This document shows, one piece after another, positions 22,222 to 35,700 of a DNA stretch of 64,000 nucleotides. Position 1 is the first letter of the stretch. Each line of letters begins with the position of its first letter. The stretch is taken from the NCBI RefSeq assembly GCF_047495875.1, contig NC_092471.1, positions 15,273,001 to 15,337,000 of the forward strand. Direction: 5' to 3'. The notes beneath the pieces were generated by a model, which saw only the letters and a program-made list of their open reading frames with translations, did no database searches and was not told where the DNA came from. This DNA is from Pithys albifrons albifrons (lineage: Eukaryota > Chordata > Aves > Passeriformes > Thamnophilidae). The position numbers and the translations under genes were made by a program.

Positions 22222-23629
22222 ATATCCTCTAACCACCCCTGAACTAAAGAATATTCTCTCCAATATAAAGTTGAAGCTGGAGACCTTAAAAACTAAAATG
22301 AAGTTTCTCATGTAGAGATTTTTATATCGAGAAATTTGAACATTCCCCATTTTTCAGCATTTGGCTTCATTTTTCAAGCGAGAACAGATTATATTTCAGA
22401 GGAAAATCTGCAACCTACCCCTAGAGCAACAATTAGGAACAACCTTATGTTCTATTACATGGTAAAGGATACAGATATCAGAATTTCATTCCACAGAAAA
22501 ATACAGTGTGGGGTTGTTGCAAATAAGGATTCTCAGAATCAGTTTTAGATGAATCTAGGTCTTTTAGGCTTAGGTAATGTACTTATTTTGCATTATTTGT
22601 AATTGCTGTGGAAAAGCTGCCCCAAGGTTACTTTCCCTCCTCATTCTTGTTGCTCTTCCTCAAAGAGAATTTTAGGTGTTTTTAAGGCACAAGTAGAAGT
22701 TCCTGCCAGATCTGTCATCCTGTTATTCCCTCACAGGAACACATCTATATATCCTTCAATATGTCACTAATCATAAATCTGAGTAGCTGAAGATCAGATT
22801 GCTCTGACATAAAGCATTGAACAGAGCATTTTTGAGGGTGGTGGTGTGTATATATATACATAAAATGTATGTATAGGAATAGATATAGACATATACAGAG
22901 AAGTCTGGTTGAAGACAGTTTTAGACACAAAATATTTATCCTTTGAGAAGGGATTAATTTGACCATGACCTTTCATTTTCATTTGACCTTTCAAAAGACA
23001 TGATTAAACTCTATCTCCTGGCACTGCAATTGATTTTCCCCAAAGGGCCGTTTATCAGAGAATAAACTGGGTTTGTACCTTGAAGTGTATATTTTGTGGC
23101 TTTTACATATCAATTGGTATTTTAAAAGACGCTCACCATTCTGAAAGCACTTCTGAGAATACAAAAAAAAAGTTAGAAATAACTCAGGCAGAGTCCCTGA
23201 CTTTTTGTCAGTACATCATTCCAGTGACTCTTGTCAGTTGAAAGACTAACTTTTGAGAGGAGCTAGATTGAAATAAAAAGTAGAATTAGATATGAATAGC
23301 CAGTTGTTTCAGCAAAGGAGGTAGCCAAGAGAAACTTGTTTAAACCCATGCACAAGGACAAGACAGTTTCTGTAAATTTTGGCCATTAATAACAAAGGTA
23401 CAAAACCTCTTTCACGTCTGTCAGAGATGGTGAAACACACTTCCCAGTATCTTACCAGTCTCATAGATACCCAGAACCCTTTTCTTTCTGTTCCACACAC
23501 AATACTGGAACATAAAGGTATACGCAGTCATATTCCAGCTAATGGTCTCTAATAATTCATTTTAATTGATGTCCGGGGACTGCTATGGACACCAACCTGG
23601 CCATGGAAACACTCATACCTGTTCCAGTC
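22222..23629. other. Non-coding sequence with a short TA/TG-rich patch
   Basis: No gene is recognised. At 22841-22900 there is a degenerate TG/TA-rich patch (GTGTGTATATATATAC followed by imperfect TATG/ATAG units). Otherwise the sequence is unique. Confidence 0.65.
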
Positions 23630-24139
23630 CTAAAAACGACTGTCAAGCTCACTCACTCTCCCCCAGTGGGATGGAGGAGAGAATCAGAAAAGTGAGTTAA
23701 GGACAGACTAAAAGGGAAAGGAAAAGCTGCGCATACAAACGAAGCAAAACCAGGGATTCATTCTCCACTTCCCATGGGCAGGCAGGTGTTCAGGCATTCC
23801 CAGAACTGCTTCACAGGTAACAGTGACTTGGGAAGACAAACACCATCACTCCCAGCATGTCCCCTTTCCTTGTGTCCCACCAGCTTTATATGCTGAGCCT
23901 GATGCCACATGGTCTGGGATATCCCTTGGGTCAGTTGGGGTCAGCTGTCCCAGCTGTGTCCCCTCCCAGCTCCTGCTGCATCCCCAGGCTCTTGCAGGTG
24001 TGTGGGGAGAGGAGCAGGAAAGGCCTGGATTCTGTGTGAGCCCTGAAACATCCCTGTATTATCAACACTGTTTTCAACTAACCAAAACACAGCCACATAA
24101 ATGAAGAAAATTAACTGTATCCCAGTCAAAATCAGCACA
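23630..24139 (-). mobile_element. Solo LTR remnant of an avian endogenous retrovirus
   Basis: I recognise this as a member of an LTR family common in passerine genomes, inserted in minus orientation. Reading on the minus strand, the 5' end is at 24139 (TGTGCTGATTTTGACTGGGA). It is followed by a promoter with a TATA box (TATAAAG, plus-strand complement at 23884-23890), then the transcribed part running down to a GGGGGAGAGTGAGTGAG stretch near 23640. The last few tens of bases to the expected CA terminus cannot be aligned by eye, so the low-coordinate edge is uncertain. No gag, pol or env sequence flanks it and no second LTR is present, which fits a solo LTR left by recombination. Assignment to a retroviral class is from memory of the family and is not certain. 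The 93-codon plus frame inside (23823-24104) is spurious. Confidence 0.78.
23884..23890 (-). promoter_or_regulatory. TATA box of the LTR promoter
   Basis: TATAAAG on the minus strand, preceded by CAGCA, sits at the position where this LTR family carries its U3 TATA box. Transcription, if any remains, would run toward lower coordinates. Confidence 0.55.
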
Positions 24140-25259
24140 GAAAGGGTTTTGACTGATATCTGTTACCACACTCAGCATCCTGTTCATGCAGACACGTACA
24201 CCTGTTCTTAGCTCAGAATAACACCTCAAAACTGCTGTGAGACTTCTTGTGTTTAGAGTTGTAAATATCCTGTTTAGGGACAGGCAAAAATGTTCATAGG
24301 TTCCAATCCTGAGTCAGAATTGCTTAATGCTGATTATTTTAATCCATTCATTTTGACGCTGTTTTTAAACAGAGCATTCACAGTAGAGGGAATCACATCA
24401 TTATCATAAGTAGTCCAATGACAAAATGTACAGAATCCGGCACAGGATTCACTTTTGCTACAAACAAGACTTGGTACTCCAGGTGAATTAAAAATAATTT
24501 CATTGTTGCAACTACAAAGGAATTTAAGTTAACCAGAAACTAATTACCTGTGTGGTACAGCAGAGGTAAAGTGATATCTAGATTTAACATTAATGTTAAT
24601 TGAATTATACACCTGCTGTGGGAAAAAATAATTCCCTCAAACTTAAATCATGTTCTCCCAAATGTGATTATACATAACACATTTGCTATTCTCAGACAAT
24701 CATAAAGCAAATATTATATCATCAGAAGGCAGAGTTACTAGAAATATTTACTGTAATGAAATACAGGAACACACAGATAAATAAGAGATTGAGGGGAAAA
24801 TGTTTACCCTCTCTCCTGACCTTTACTCGAGTCCAAGACTAGCAAGAGGACCTGGGAAGGGAGCCAACACAGCATTTGAGCTCATCCTTAGCCCTGAATT
24901 TTGTCAGGCAGGCATTGCACAAACTAGATTTTCCTGAAGATAAGTGATATGAAAATGTCAGTTTGATAAACCATTTATAAGCGTTAAGGGTAATAATAAA
25001 TACACCTTTGGTGTCTGATTATCTCTTTTGGAGGGTGATACTTAAGTACATTGACTCATGTCATGTCAGGACTCCAGAATTGATGGTTGCCTGTCAGGAG
25101 CTACTCATAGCTTCTTGCAATGTTCTCAGATTCAATGTCATGCACACAGAAAAGCAAAATCAGAGTGTAGAACAAAAGATAAAATAAAGATGGATTTGAG
25201 GATTGTTAAATAAACCTTCACTTTCCTCCAGGAGATCTTACAGCAATGTCAGCTTTGGT
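24140..25259. other. Non-coding unique sequence with a 16-bp palindrome
   Basis: There is no gene. A perfect 16-bp palindrome, TTAACATTAATGTTAA, lies at 24584-24599. Nothing else is recognised. Confidence 0.65.
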
Positions 25260-25368
25260 AGTCTCATTAACAGAAGGGAAAGTCAAATTGCTGGAGAACA
25301 AGTGACCTGCTGAGGGTTATCCAACAGACCTGGGGCCAAGCCTGGAGCAGGGCCTGTGCAACAGCAAA
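25260..25368 (-). mobile_element. Possible MIR SINE relic, minus orientation
   Basis: The run CATTAACAGAAGGGAAAGT, then AAGTGACCTGCTGAGGGTTA, then CCAACAGACCTGGGGCCAAG follows the order of the reverse complement of the MIR core: the oligo-A-like GAGGAAACT part, the AAGTGACTTGCCCAAGGTCAC part, then the GGATTCGAACCCAGG part. MIRs are ancient tRNA-derived SINEs shared across amniotes and heavily diverged in birds. The match is by eye and divergence is high. Confidence 0.4.
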
Positions 25369-27179
25369 ATAAACCATCCTGAATCTCTGACAAACACACT
25401 AAAGGGAGAAGGTTATAAACTGAGGAGAAAATCTCAAAAGACTACTTACAGAACAGCATTAGTTTGAGGCAGATTAGTTTTCAAACCACAAAGCAACTGA
25501 GATGAAAACCACCCTTTAAAACTTGTCTTGCTTTCCAAATGAATGATGGGTCTAATTTCCTGTTCAAGTGCACACGGGAAGGGATTACTTTAGTGGGCAC
25601 ACTGGTGCCACTGCAGGCATCTCACCCGTAGGAGCCCTTAGGCACTGCTCAGAGCTGGGCACAGCTCTGATTTAGCAGTCACCAACCAGCAAGAGGGACA
25701 GCTGCACCAGAACTGATTCTCAAGCACAGATGCTTGTTAAGCTAATTGAGGTTAACTTCTTCTAACTCAATCCGCAAAAGCTCTGTCTTGCCTGGCTTCA
25801 GCCAGGGGATATCATAACAGCCCAGTACAGTGGGAAAGCTGGCACTGAAATCAAGCAAAAGAAATTAACTGGATGGGAAACAGGATGACAAGATGATTTG
25901 ATCCCTAGGGATGTACAAAAAATTTGAAAGGATGTTAAAAAATACTGATTTGAAGGAAATGTGCTTAAGGAGCCCCTTGTTCTAATAAATTCAAACTTTA
26001 TTTCTCTATCTGGCACAGTAATTTACAGGGTGATTTGAGAATTAATGTGCAGATTTCAGAGCATTTAGACATCAACATTTTGACATCAACTAATAATAGC
26101 AGATTTGAATTTCTAACATACTTTATTGTTTCTGATCAAAGGAAAACATAAACCACCATCTTCAAAGTCAGAATGATAAGAGGTTATCAGTAATATGCCA
26201 CATCCCTTTCTAGTCTGAATAAGAACAGCCATTTTGCCCAGGTACTCTGTGGCATAAAACAATCTGACATCAACTATCAGTCCAAAGAAGTGCTCTTTAA
26301 ACCACTACTCCTTTCACTATGCACACCCACCAAACCAGAATTGGAAATCCTTGCCAGAAGATGAAGATTTACCACAGAGGTATGATGAAGGCAGTGGCAA
26401 GATACAACACAGTGAATCTCTCATTTGGTCTGCAGTAAGCAACACAGAAGAAATAGGAGATAATCGATAGCAATTCTGTATTGATATGCATTATGAATGA
26501 ACTGAGATTGCTCATTCTAAGTGTGCTAAATTCAGTGAGTACCAATGTGCAAAATTACACCACTCTTTGGAAGAAAAAATTAACCAAACTGCACATCTGA
26601 TGGGAGAGAGTAATATCTAAAAAGAGGATCACATATTCAGCTGGTTCAAGTTAGCGGAGTCCTGACAGAGTCAGTGCAGCTGCACTGATTTATATCAGCT
26701 GAGCATCAGTCATCTAAAACAGCACAGTGAGTCTTTGCAGAGAGCCACCAGCATTTCAAGAAGACTGATGACATGCTTTCAACACTTCAAAGTAAGGATC
26801 CCAAGAGTATAAGCACAAGATGATACCAGAGACCTTGAAAATACAAGGCACAGGATGAAACCAAAGGCCTCCAGCATCTAAGTACAAATGGTCAGTTATT
26901 ACAGGAATGTCACCTTGAGAGTTGGCTAGAACTGGTACTAGGGCATAACAAAGAGAAAAAAGAAGTGGTATTCAGCAAACGCAAAATTACTTATATTGTA
27001 ACCCACAGAGGTGGTAAGAAGGTATAAATGTGAGTCACAACCTCCATAAAAAAAGAATTATTCCAGCATTGTCCCCACAACTGCTGATTTTTTATTTTTC
27101 GAATCAACATATTTTCATACTTCAGTTTTTCTTATGCAGTGTATTGTATTTACTAAGTTATTGAGAAGAATAAATTAGC
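25369..27179. other. Non-coding unique sequence, nothing recognised
   Basis: Open frames here are very short (72 codons at most), with no family match and no repeats recognised. Confidence 0.65.
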
Positions 27180-27440
27180 ATTTTAGAAAGTGGCATGTAT
27201 ATAGATATGCATATTTTCTGCTCCAACCTTACCACATGACAATATGATTAATATCAGCACACTAAATCAGAATAAACCTTATAAATATTTAATCTTTGTC
27301 CTTATAAATGCATTAATAAAGTAGTAGTCATAGGCGTAACAATGCTGCCACATTGCATCTCTCTGCTATTTTTATTTTAGATTTCTTTTTTTTTAAATCA
27401 TGCATTGCATAAAATATTTGTCAGTTGTAAAGTGAATAAT
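27180..27440. promoter_or_regulatory. Candidate conserved non-coding block
   Basis: AT-rich, non-repetitive sequence with an octamer/POU-like ATATGCATA (near 27205), GATTAATATC (near 27246), several ATTAATAAA-type homeodomain cores and ATGCATTGCATAA (near 27400). It lacks any transposon signature. The call is an impression from composition and motif density; conservation is not shown. Confidence 0.22.
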
Positions 27441-30400
27441 TCTAGATAAAATCTGTGAAGATTTAGAACAACTAGCAGCAAACTTATCATCTTGTAGGAT
27501 TCCCTTGCACCCAAGGGCAGGATCTGAACTCAGTTACCTCTGAAGTTCTGGATATACAGACAACTTTTATAAATTTAGAATTTCGGTTTAAACTTCCCTT
27601 TTATCCTTCACAGACTTTTCTTTCCCCTCTTAATTGGTAGGCTGGTGTTTGACATGTGAGCAAGGATGCTTAACTAGTGGGCTAAGGTGAGAAATGACTG
27701 TCACCAGCTAAAGAACCCTGGACCACAGTGAGACAAATGGGGTTCATAATTTAAGTGCAAAGATGTAGAGCCAACACCTTCAGCAGCATTTTGATTTTAA
27801 TTCCTTTTAGCTGGCTTCAAAGGCAGTTGTGCTCCTAAGCATCTCATCCCAGAGACAAACTGACAGAAAACACTTTTTTCACTTCACATCTAAGTGGTGC
27901 ATTGCGGCCATTCAGTACATGAGAAAACCTTCTATCCATTCAAACTTAAAAACATACTACATTTTGTTATCTTCCTATCATTTGGTGTATGTCATACTCC
28001 AGTGCAATTGGTTTAGTCTTACAGAGGCTAATGGGACATAGCAAGCCTGTTGCTTACAATTCCAGCATATTGATGACGGCAACAGAGGCATGAATATCCC
28101 TACAAGTTCTCTGGTGCTTGCTGTAGACATTAACAAGTGGTGAGGGTTAGCTGTTAACTGCAGCAAGTTGGTATTTGGGTTTTATAAAAAAATATTCTTG
28201 TTCTGCATCAGACACTCTTCTCAGGAGAAACAGACAGGGAAAAAAGCCCTGCACACTTTGATATGAAGCAGCAGCAGGGAATGTCCAGCTGCTCATACTG
28301 GTGTCACATTGCTGTCCTTGCTTCCCTCCAGAGAGAGGGATTCTTCAGTGCTGGAGGATTTGAGTTGTGGCTCTGCACTGCTGCTCTCTGGGTGGGCAGG
28401 GATGCTTTAAAACTATTGACTAATGTCCAGAGGCAGCTGGGGAGCCCTCACCCCCTTTACAGAATCTTTGCACACAGATCCCATTTGGGGAAGATGTGTG
28501 GCACAACCCTCAAGGCTTCCAGTATGCATAACCCTCCTGTGACGTAAAATCAAAGAACCAATGCCCCTCAGCAAATATTATACACTGCCTGAGCGTTCCA
28601 GGCTCTGAAATTCAGCTTTAACTCTGACATCTACACTCCCCTGAGTGGGCTTGATACAGCATTTGAGTCACACAGAGATAGACAAAATGACCTTGGAATA
28701 AAAATCTGCTATGCAAACTTTATAGTTAGAAAACTCCACTGCTGTTTGCCTTCCAACCCAAACATTACTCCATGATTTCCCATTGTGGCTGAACCCGCAC
28801 TCAAAGGTCATGCCCAGGAGGCAGACTGAAGTGCACAAAATTAGTGGGGCAGGGAAGAGAGCTGCCTTCAGGTGCTGGTGATTCCTCTGGCACCAAAAAG
28901 CAGCAGACAAGGAGATTCTGCCTATGACCTCCAGAACTTTCTTTCCTGCCTCATCCTACCTTAATTCTGTTTGCCATAAAATGACTATCCACCCTATTGT
29001 GCTGCATCAAACAGTAACTGCAGTAGGCATAGTGACTATTGTCATTCTGCAAAATAAGAGTTAAATGCATTCCTTATGATGTGAAAAGCAGGGAGGCAGG
29101 TGATATTCAAAGCATTAGACAAACGTGCATTCAAATAGTGCATTCTTAGAGGATTAAGTCTATTCTTCAGGTATGTGTCACATGGGACTGAAAGTCAAGT
29201 ACATAGAACCACCTGATCAGTGAAATAATCCTCCAGAAGTATCTTGCCTGCAGAGACTTATTATTCTGAAACAGAAATTATTAAGGGGGGGGAGGGAGGA
29301 ATCCAGAAGCCTGACTTTTCCAGGGATTAGTTCTATAAATACAACATCATTCAAAGCCAATCCAAAACTTTAAATATTTCAGCTATTCTGAACATATTCT
29401 ACATCTGGATCTCAGATATCATTCATATCATTAGGGTAGCACTGTGGATTTGCTTTAGATGATTTTATTAAACCAATAGTTTTTTTAAAAATTCAAAAGA
29501 CTGTAAAAACCTACCTGTGTCCACTGCCTGTGTGAATAAGTTCGAGATCATGACAAGTGGATTGACTGCTGAGGTGGACAATTCTGTCTGGAAACTGAAG
29601 ATGTTGTGCCATGGCCTGCCTTCCACTTCCTTGAGGCATACTGTGAAAAGTTATTCAGTCATTCACTATGAGGAGGTGAGGGATCATTTTGCATATGTGA
29701 ATCTTGTTCTTGCAAGATCCCTTCTGCACGTCCAAGTTTTTATAGTGCAAAATTATGTTTAACTGAACTTCCTTGGCACTGCAGCTGCACCCATGGTGGA
29801 ACAGTCCTCCAGGGCAGCTCGTAGTCAGGAGTAACCCCAGCTGTCCTACAATCCCAAGACTTGGCAGAGAAACAATTTACCTTCTCTAATCATATGGTAG
29901 GCAGACTCAAACCCACTGCACAGTTAAATCAAAGAACATGCACTGTCCAATGCCTAAATCAAAAATTCCTACATAATTCCTGGCAGAGCCCCATCTTTCT
30001 ATTGTATTGCTAAAGCATCACCAAGATCAAAAGCACAGAAAAATTCTTATAAGGCTTTTTTTTTCTGAGAACACAAACCAAATAAAGTAATAAAATATTA
30101 AAATCAATAATACTCTAACTGAAGTTAGAGTAGAACATTCACTTGATTTTCTGATTTCCCAAGAACATCAATTGACAAGCAAAGTATCTGCATCACCCTT
30201 TTAGAAACAGGAAAATGAAGGGTCTGATTCAAATTCATTGGCTTTCTCCAGGACTTACAGGTGGCCCACTATGGAGAAGAGAAAGCAAATAGAGAATCTA
30301 GGTATTTGTGCAATTCTTTTCAGCAAATCCTCATTGCATTTTTTTGAAGAAACTCTTCATTACTAACAGCACAAGCACACTGAGAGATATGGCAATATCT

Positions 30401-32459
30401 ATTGTTGCAAAGTATAAACAAAGTGATTCAGCTTGAATGGGTTTACCTTAACAAACTGACACCAGGTGATGATGAAGTTCAAAATCTTGACATAGAGTCA
30501 GTAAACAGATTGAAAATTGCCATCATTTTATGAACCCTGTTTAACCTCTCGTCAAGCATGTCAAACAGCAATCCAATTTCCAGAAATATTATTTTTCAAA
30601 TCTCTGTATTCCAGGAATACTATACAGGCAAATCCTGCCACCCCATTAGGAAACCACTTCAATAAGAGACTCTGCCATCATTACAAACCAAGCCCCTCCC
30701 AACTGAGGCAGGCATGACCTTTCACAGGGTGCCTGCATTCACCTCCCTACTAAGCACTGTACCCATAATATGCCCCCCCATTCTGCAACCGAAAGGTACT
30801 GCCTGAGGCGTTTGCTTCCTTTTCCACTCTCATGACATTCTCTTGTTTGCTGGCTGAACTCAGTCTGTCAGGAAAGGTCGCAAAGCAAACGGCTTCAGAA
30901 TGTCAATGGTGTTTAACATATTCCATCTCAGCCTGAATTTCTCATGTGCTAAACCATCCAGTGTTGATTCAGAGGTCATTAACTTTAAGGTAGGCAACTT
31001 GAGCATATAAAGGGAAAATTTTCTCTTTACTTACCTTCTTCAATAAAAATTTGAGTCCAGGTCACATTGACCATTAGCAGCACTTCAGAGTAAGATGAAG
31101 ACTATTGCTCACTTTAATTCTCCTTAATAGTTCCATGATGTGCATTTAATGACAGTGACATTTAATATATTTACATTTCAGGAGGGTGGCTTCCTTAACA
31201 AAAGAGGATGTCAAGCTACAGGTCTATTTAATCTGGCTTTCCCTGATTTACCATAGTCCTGCAAAGGAACTCTATTACAAGTCAAAATAAATCATATCTG
31301 TTGCTATATAACATTTTTTCATATGTGAATTTCAAAGGCAATTTACAAATACAGTTCAGGTTGATTATGCTTAAGAAGAAAGAATAAACTTATTGAAAGC
31401 TGGTCAGTTTGCTGGTACCAAAGCCAGGAATGTAGTGCAGGTCCCATGCATGGAGTTAAACAGACTCATTAGCTCAAGAGGAGACCAATAGAAGCCAAAT
31501 GAGTGATGAGTTGTAACTGCAAGATGGTAGAAAACGAGTGAATTTGTGAGGAAATCACAAGACAAGGAGGTATTAGTGCTTCTCAGAGGTAAAACCACTA
31601 AATTTTTCAATAAGACATTTCTGCAAATCACTTTTTCAATATTTTTGAAATAATAAAAATTGAGAGGAAAATTACTGTTAAATTTAGACCATAATTGAAA
31701 TATATTTATTAAACTATATCCTACATTCCCCAAATTTTGACCAAGATTTCTTAAGCTTTTTGTTTGCATTTCACTTTGGGATCTCTTCTGTTAAAAAGAT
31801 AATAATGAAAAACAATGTTATTTTTCACATAGTTTTGGTCTGGTTGTAGTGTTAACACTTCTTTGAAGTTCAATACTCTTTGATGGAATTGAGTTTTAAA
31901 GAGCTCATTTTGAATCCATTCTATTCATCAGAATATCTGCAGAAAAAAATTATACTATGTACTAGATCATCTATGAACCCCTTACATTTTAAAATTCAGT
32001 TTGAAAAAATCCCAATGAGACCATCATGAGAGAGTGGGAGAACTGGATATACATATTATTTTAAAGCTTATGAGCTTATTTAAAAAAATTGTGATCTCTC
32101 TACATTGTTCTCTTTTTTCTTTTTTATTTTTTTTCCAGTATGAAAGAATAACAAAATTAAACACTTATGTTCTTAATCACTTTGCTCATCTTTAGTTTTG
32201 AACTCTACCTTCAAATATACTGAATGAGAGACAGTTTTGCAGAAACAAACATACACCAAAATGTTACAATAAAATGCAGGACATTTCAAGTCAAACAGAT
32301 TCTTGTTTGCAAAGTGAGGAGCAACTGTAAATGAAGTTTACAGTGAGTCTGCATTTCAAGCTCAACTTTCTATTTGATAGATAAATGATAGATGTCTTGA
32401 TGTACACTACAGCAATTTAATTGAAAACAAACAAAAAAGCTAGCTGGCCTCTGACAAAC
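27441..32459. other. Non-coding unique sequence with a 22-bp near-palindrome
   Basis: There is no gene; the longest open frame is 121 codons (31404-31769 -) without a domain. At 30111-30132 TACTCTAACT and AGTTAGAGTA form a perfect 10-bp inverted repeat with a two-base spacer. At 29285-29299 a run of eight Gs is followed by AGGGAGG. Confidence 0.65.
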
Positions 32460-32780
32460 AAATCAGAGTGAATAATGAAGTAATCTCTGCACAGTGCTCC
32501 AGTTTGCCAGGCAGTGCCTGTTGCTTTTACCCAGCAGCTTGCAATTTAAACATTTTTGCTTATTGCTTGTCTCTTTTCTTTGCAAAAACAGACAGACAGA
32601 AGCGCTGGTAGCCTTCTCCATTAATATGCCATATGCATGCTGTGCTCCAGCTGTCATGTTAAAAATACATAAGGCTAAATTAAAAACTGCTGCAAAGCCT
32701 TTTGGTGGCAATCAGATAACTCTCTATGCAAAATATGATTTAAAATGATGATATTTTCCACACATTTCTTATCAGTAATA
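32460..32780. promoter_or_regulatory. Candidate conserved non-coding block with E-boxes and POU-like sites
   Basis: This block contains E-boxes CATATG (32630-32635) and CAGCTG (32648-32653), an ATATGCATGC POU-like site beside the first, and CTATGCAAAATATG (octamer-like) near 32724. TAAT cores are also present. It is non-repetitive and flanked by plainer AT-rich DNA. Two short frames cross it (84 codons + and 82 codons -) without recognisable domains. An enhancer role is an inference. Confidence 0.27.
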
Positions 32781-35700
32781 TAGCTGAAGGATAAAAGAAT
32801 ACTACGTTTTGATAATTATCCTTTATGGACATTCTATAAATAAACTGTATTTCTCAATAGCATTTAAAAGTGCAAGTACTGAGTCACAGTTTCAGCTGCT
32901 ACAAACAGTAGTGAATCCAGCAATTTTCACCAGCTTGAGTGTCATGATCAAATAAGAAGAGCTTTTCTCTTTGGAAGGAAAATAAACCCTTGCAAAGTAG
33001 TTATCAGAGTACTCAATAAATGCAGTGATCTGAAATATGGTGTTCAGCCAAAATCAGACCAAGCAGAAACAGTGAAGTAAAATCCTTAGTAGGTTTTGGG
33101 AGATCATGATGCCAGGATGGATTGTTGCTTTGGCCACAAGAAGGGAGAGCAGAAGGAAAAGGAAGCTGGCAAATGTAAGTTGTGCATCATACTTGATGTG
33201 GCCATGAACTCAATGAAGTTCTCAGTATGAAAGGGAGTAGGGTTTGGGGAAGCTCAGAGGGAAGATGAGTACCACAAGACTCTCCATCATGCATTACATT
33301 TCAAGCATATGCATTTTAACTGGTTTGATCACAACCTTTCCCACCCTTCTACCCACAGCAGGGGTACACTGGAAGAAGTTTGTAATGCTCTTTGGACTCT
33401 TTTGTCCATATGTCCACAATGTTCCACTGGTGGCATGCATGGTTGCCTCCCTTTCTGCATGTGGCCTTGCCTAAATACCCCAGGGATGTGAGAAGCAGTG
33501 CTGGGGTGTTGTTTGGAATATTCCAGTTACAGTGCTGGAGACACTTAGATTATCCTTTTCGGTAACAAAAACTAGAAGTTGCCTCCTTGTTCCACAGCCA
33601 GAGATGCCAGTTTTCCAGGCAGCACTTTGTCCCACTGCTGCAAAGAGCAAAGAGCAGCCACAGGGCTCAGGTCCTGTGCAAGCAGAGCCACCACCATGCC
33701 CAGCAATGGGTCCAGTTCTCAGAGATCTCCAGGGCTTGGCTTCACTGGCAGACACAGAGTGCTCCAAATCCAAGAACACTGTTACTGCATCTCTAAAGTC
33801 CAATGCTGGACTTGGGACAGCAGATCTGATAAAACAGCACTCTGTGAGGGATTTAGAAAATCCTTCCTTTGCAGATAAGGAAATTATAAAGTACTACAAC
33901 ATTTCAGGATTTTTTTTTAATGCATGGGAAAGCAACCCATCAAAACAACTATTCAGCTGTACAAATTTTTTTTTAAGCAAAAAATTATTGTTACAGGCCA
34001 TCTGTATATCTGCACAAAAGTTAATAATTGTCAAATTAGAAGAATAATTTTAATTTAAAAAATCTCTTCCTACTGCATAGTAAAATCTACCAATTCTTCC
34101 CTCCAACTACAAGAAGTAAATTTCTAAATATTTGATTATTCCATTTATTATGAGAGAAGTATTGTGGATAAACTGGATTCAAATAAATACATTCCTGTAC
34201 ATCATGAAACATTACTATGTAATTTTTAAAAGACATATGAAATTCATTTAAAGCTGAATAATAGGGTAGTTTCATTGTGCATTTTATAGTAACAGATAAT
34301 AAAATATCTTGTTCACAAGCTGTAGTTTCACAATCAAGAAAATAATCTGCATCATTCTGAGTACATATATAATAACACAAATAGAAACTAAACCATAGAT
34401 ATTTCAAATATGAGAAGGCAAAAAAGCAGTGTTGGAACATTAGTCTGAGATGCAAATGCACTGATAATGCAAAACTTCTCTCAATTACTGAAGCTGCTTA
34501 CACCAGAAAATTCCACCAAGACAGATTTCACCAATGCAAGAAAAATTGCTACTGGACTTTCCCTGATTATTAAAATATGTGATATTTCAACAACACAAGA
34601 GCCATTTTCTTTTGTCATGGCATGTCTAACCTGGAGTGCAGCACTGGTGCAATGGACTGAACCTAACAGGGCATTGCCAAGAAAAATCTATAAAAATCTC
34701 TATTGCACCAAATACCATGGGAATTAAGATATTGCTGTCCAGTGCTGCCATAAACAGGATAAGCCCTAAACATATCCATTTTAAAACAAGGGATACATTG
34801 ACCCTCTGCTTGTCTACTCTCCTCAGATAACAGACAATATAGTGTTACATGAGCTTTCTCAGTATCTGCTTTTCCTTTTTTGCACTGAACTGTGTAATTA
34901 AAAATGAAATTTGAAAGCCTCTTACTTAAGTGCATTGATTCAACAGTGATCTGTTCCACAAGTCTCTGCCAATCAGACTGGATGTGCATTGGATGGGTGG
35001 GTGGCTGCCACACCTGAGGAATGTGGCTGATGTACCTGGAATTGCACAGCAAATGCAGATGTGCACAACAAATACACTCAATGGTTATTTAGCAAAACCT
35101 TCAGGACTTCTCAGAAATCACTGGCTCAGCACTGAAAGAAATAGATTACCTCTCTATTGCTAAATCATTAAATATGGTGGGTTAGTGAATCTATAACAAA
35201 ATAGAAGATCAGCATTTTATTTTAAGAAGAAAGCATTTAAATTTGACTTGAAAGCAACAGAGAGGGATATGTGGGACAAAAAATGTGTACTTCAGAGTAA
35301 TTTTAACCCAAGCAATTTATCTGGACAAACACAACTTCAACATTCTGATTTGAATAATTCAAATTGGTCAGTGGTTTATTTCATCTATTAGTTAAACTAA
35401 CTTTGCTAAGTGTTTGAAGAAAATACTACATATGTTATGCAGGAGAAACTTGTTTCGAAACTATATTAAACATAACTATGTCATTTCCTTGACAAGATCA
35501 ACTTTGACGGCTTTTTTAGAGGGAAGGACCTACTCAGGGAAGTCTCCTGAGTGAAGAAGCACAGCTGCTTTTTGCAATAGGAGCTCAGGTGGAATGGGAA
35601 CACAATACCAATCTTTCAAGCAAACCTGCCCCTTTCACAGCAGTGACTGACATGCCAATCTCTAGCTCTCGAGGGAGACTATGATTTACTCCCTTGCAGT

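Noticed and set aside
23823..24104. 93-codon plus-strand frame
   Set aside because: It lies antisense within the LTR remnant, so the frame is a by-product of LTR sequence.
33532..34047. 171-codon plus-strand open frame
   Set aside because: No domain, several conflicting overlapping frames, and a lysine/phenylalanine-rich AT-driven C-terminal half; a frame of this length can arise by chance in 64 kb.
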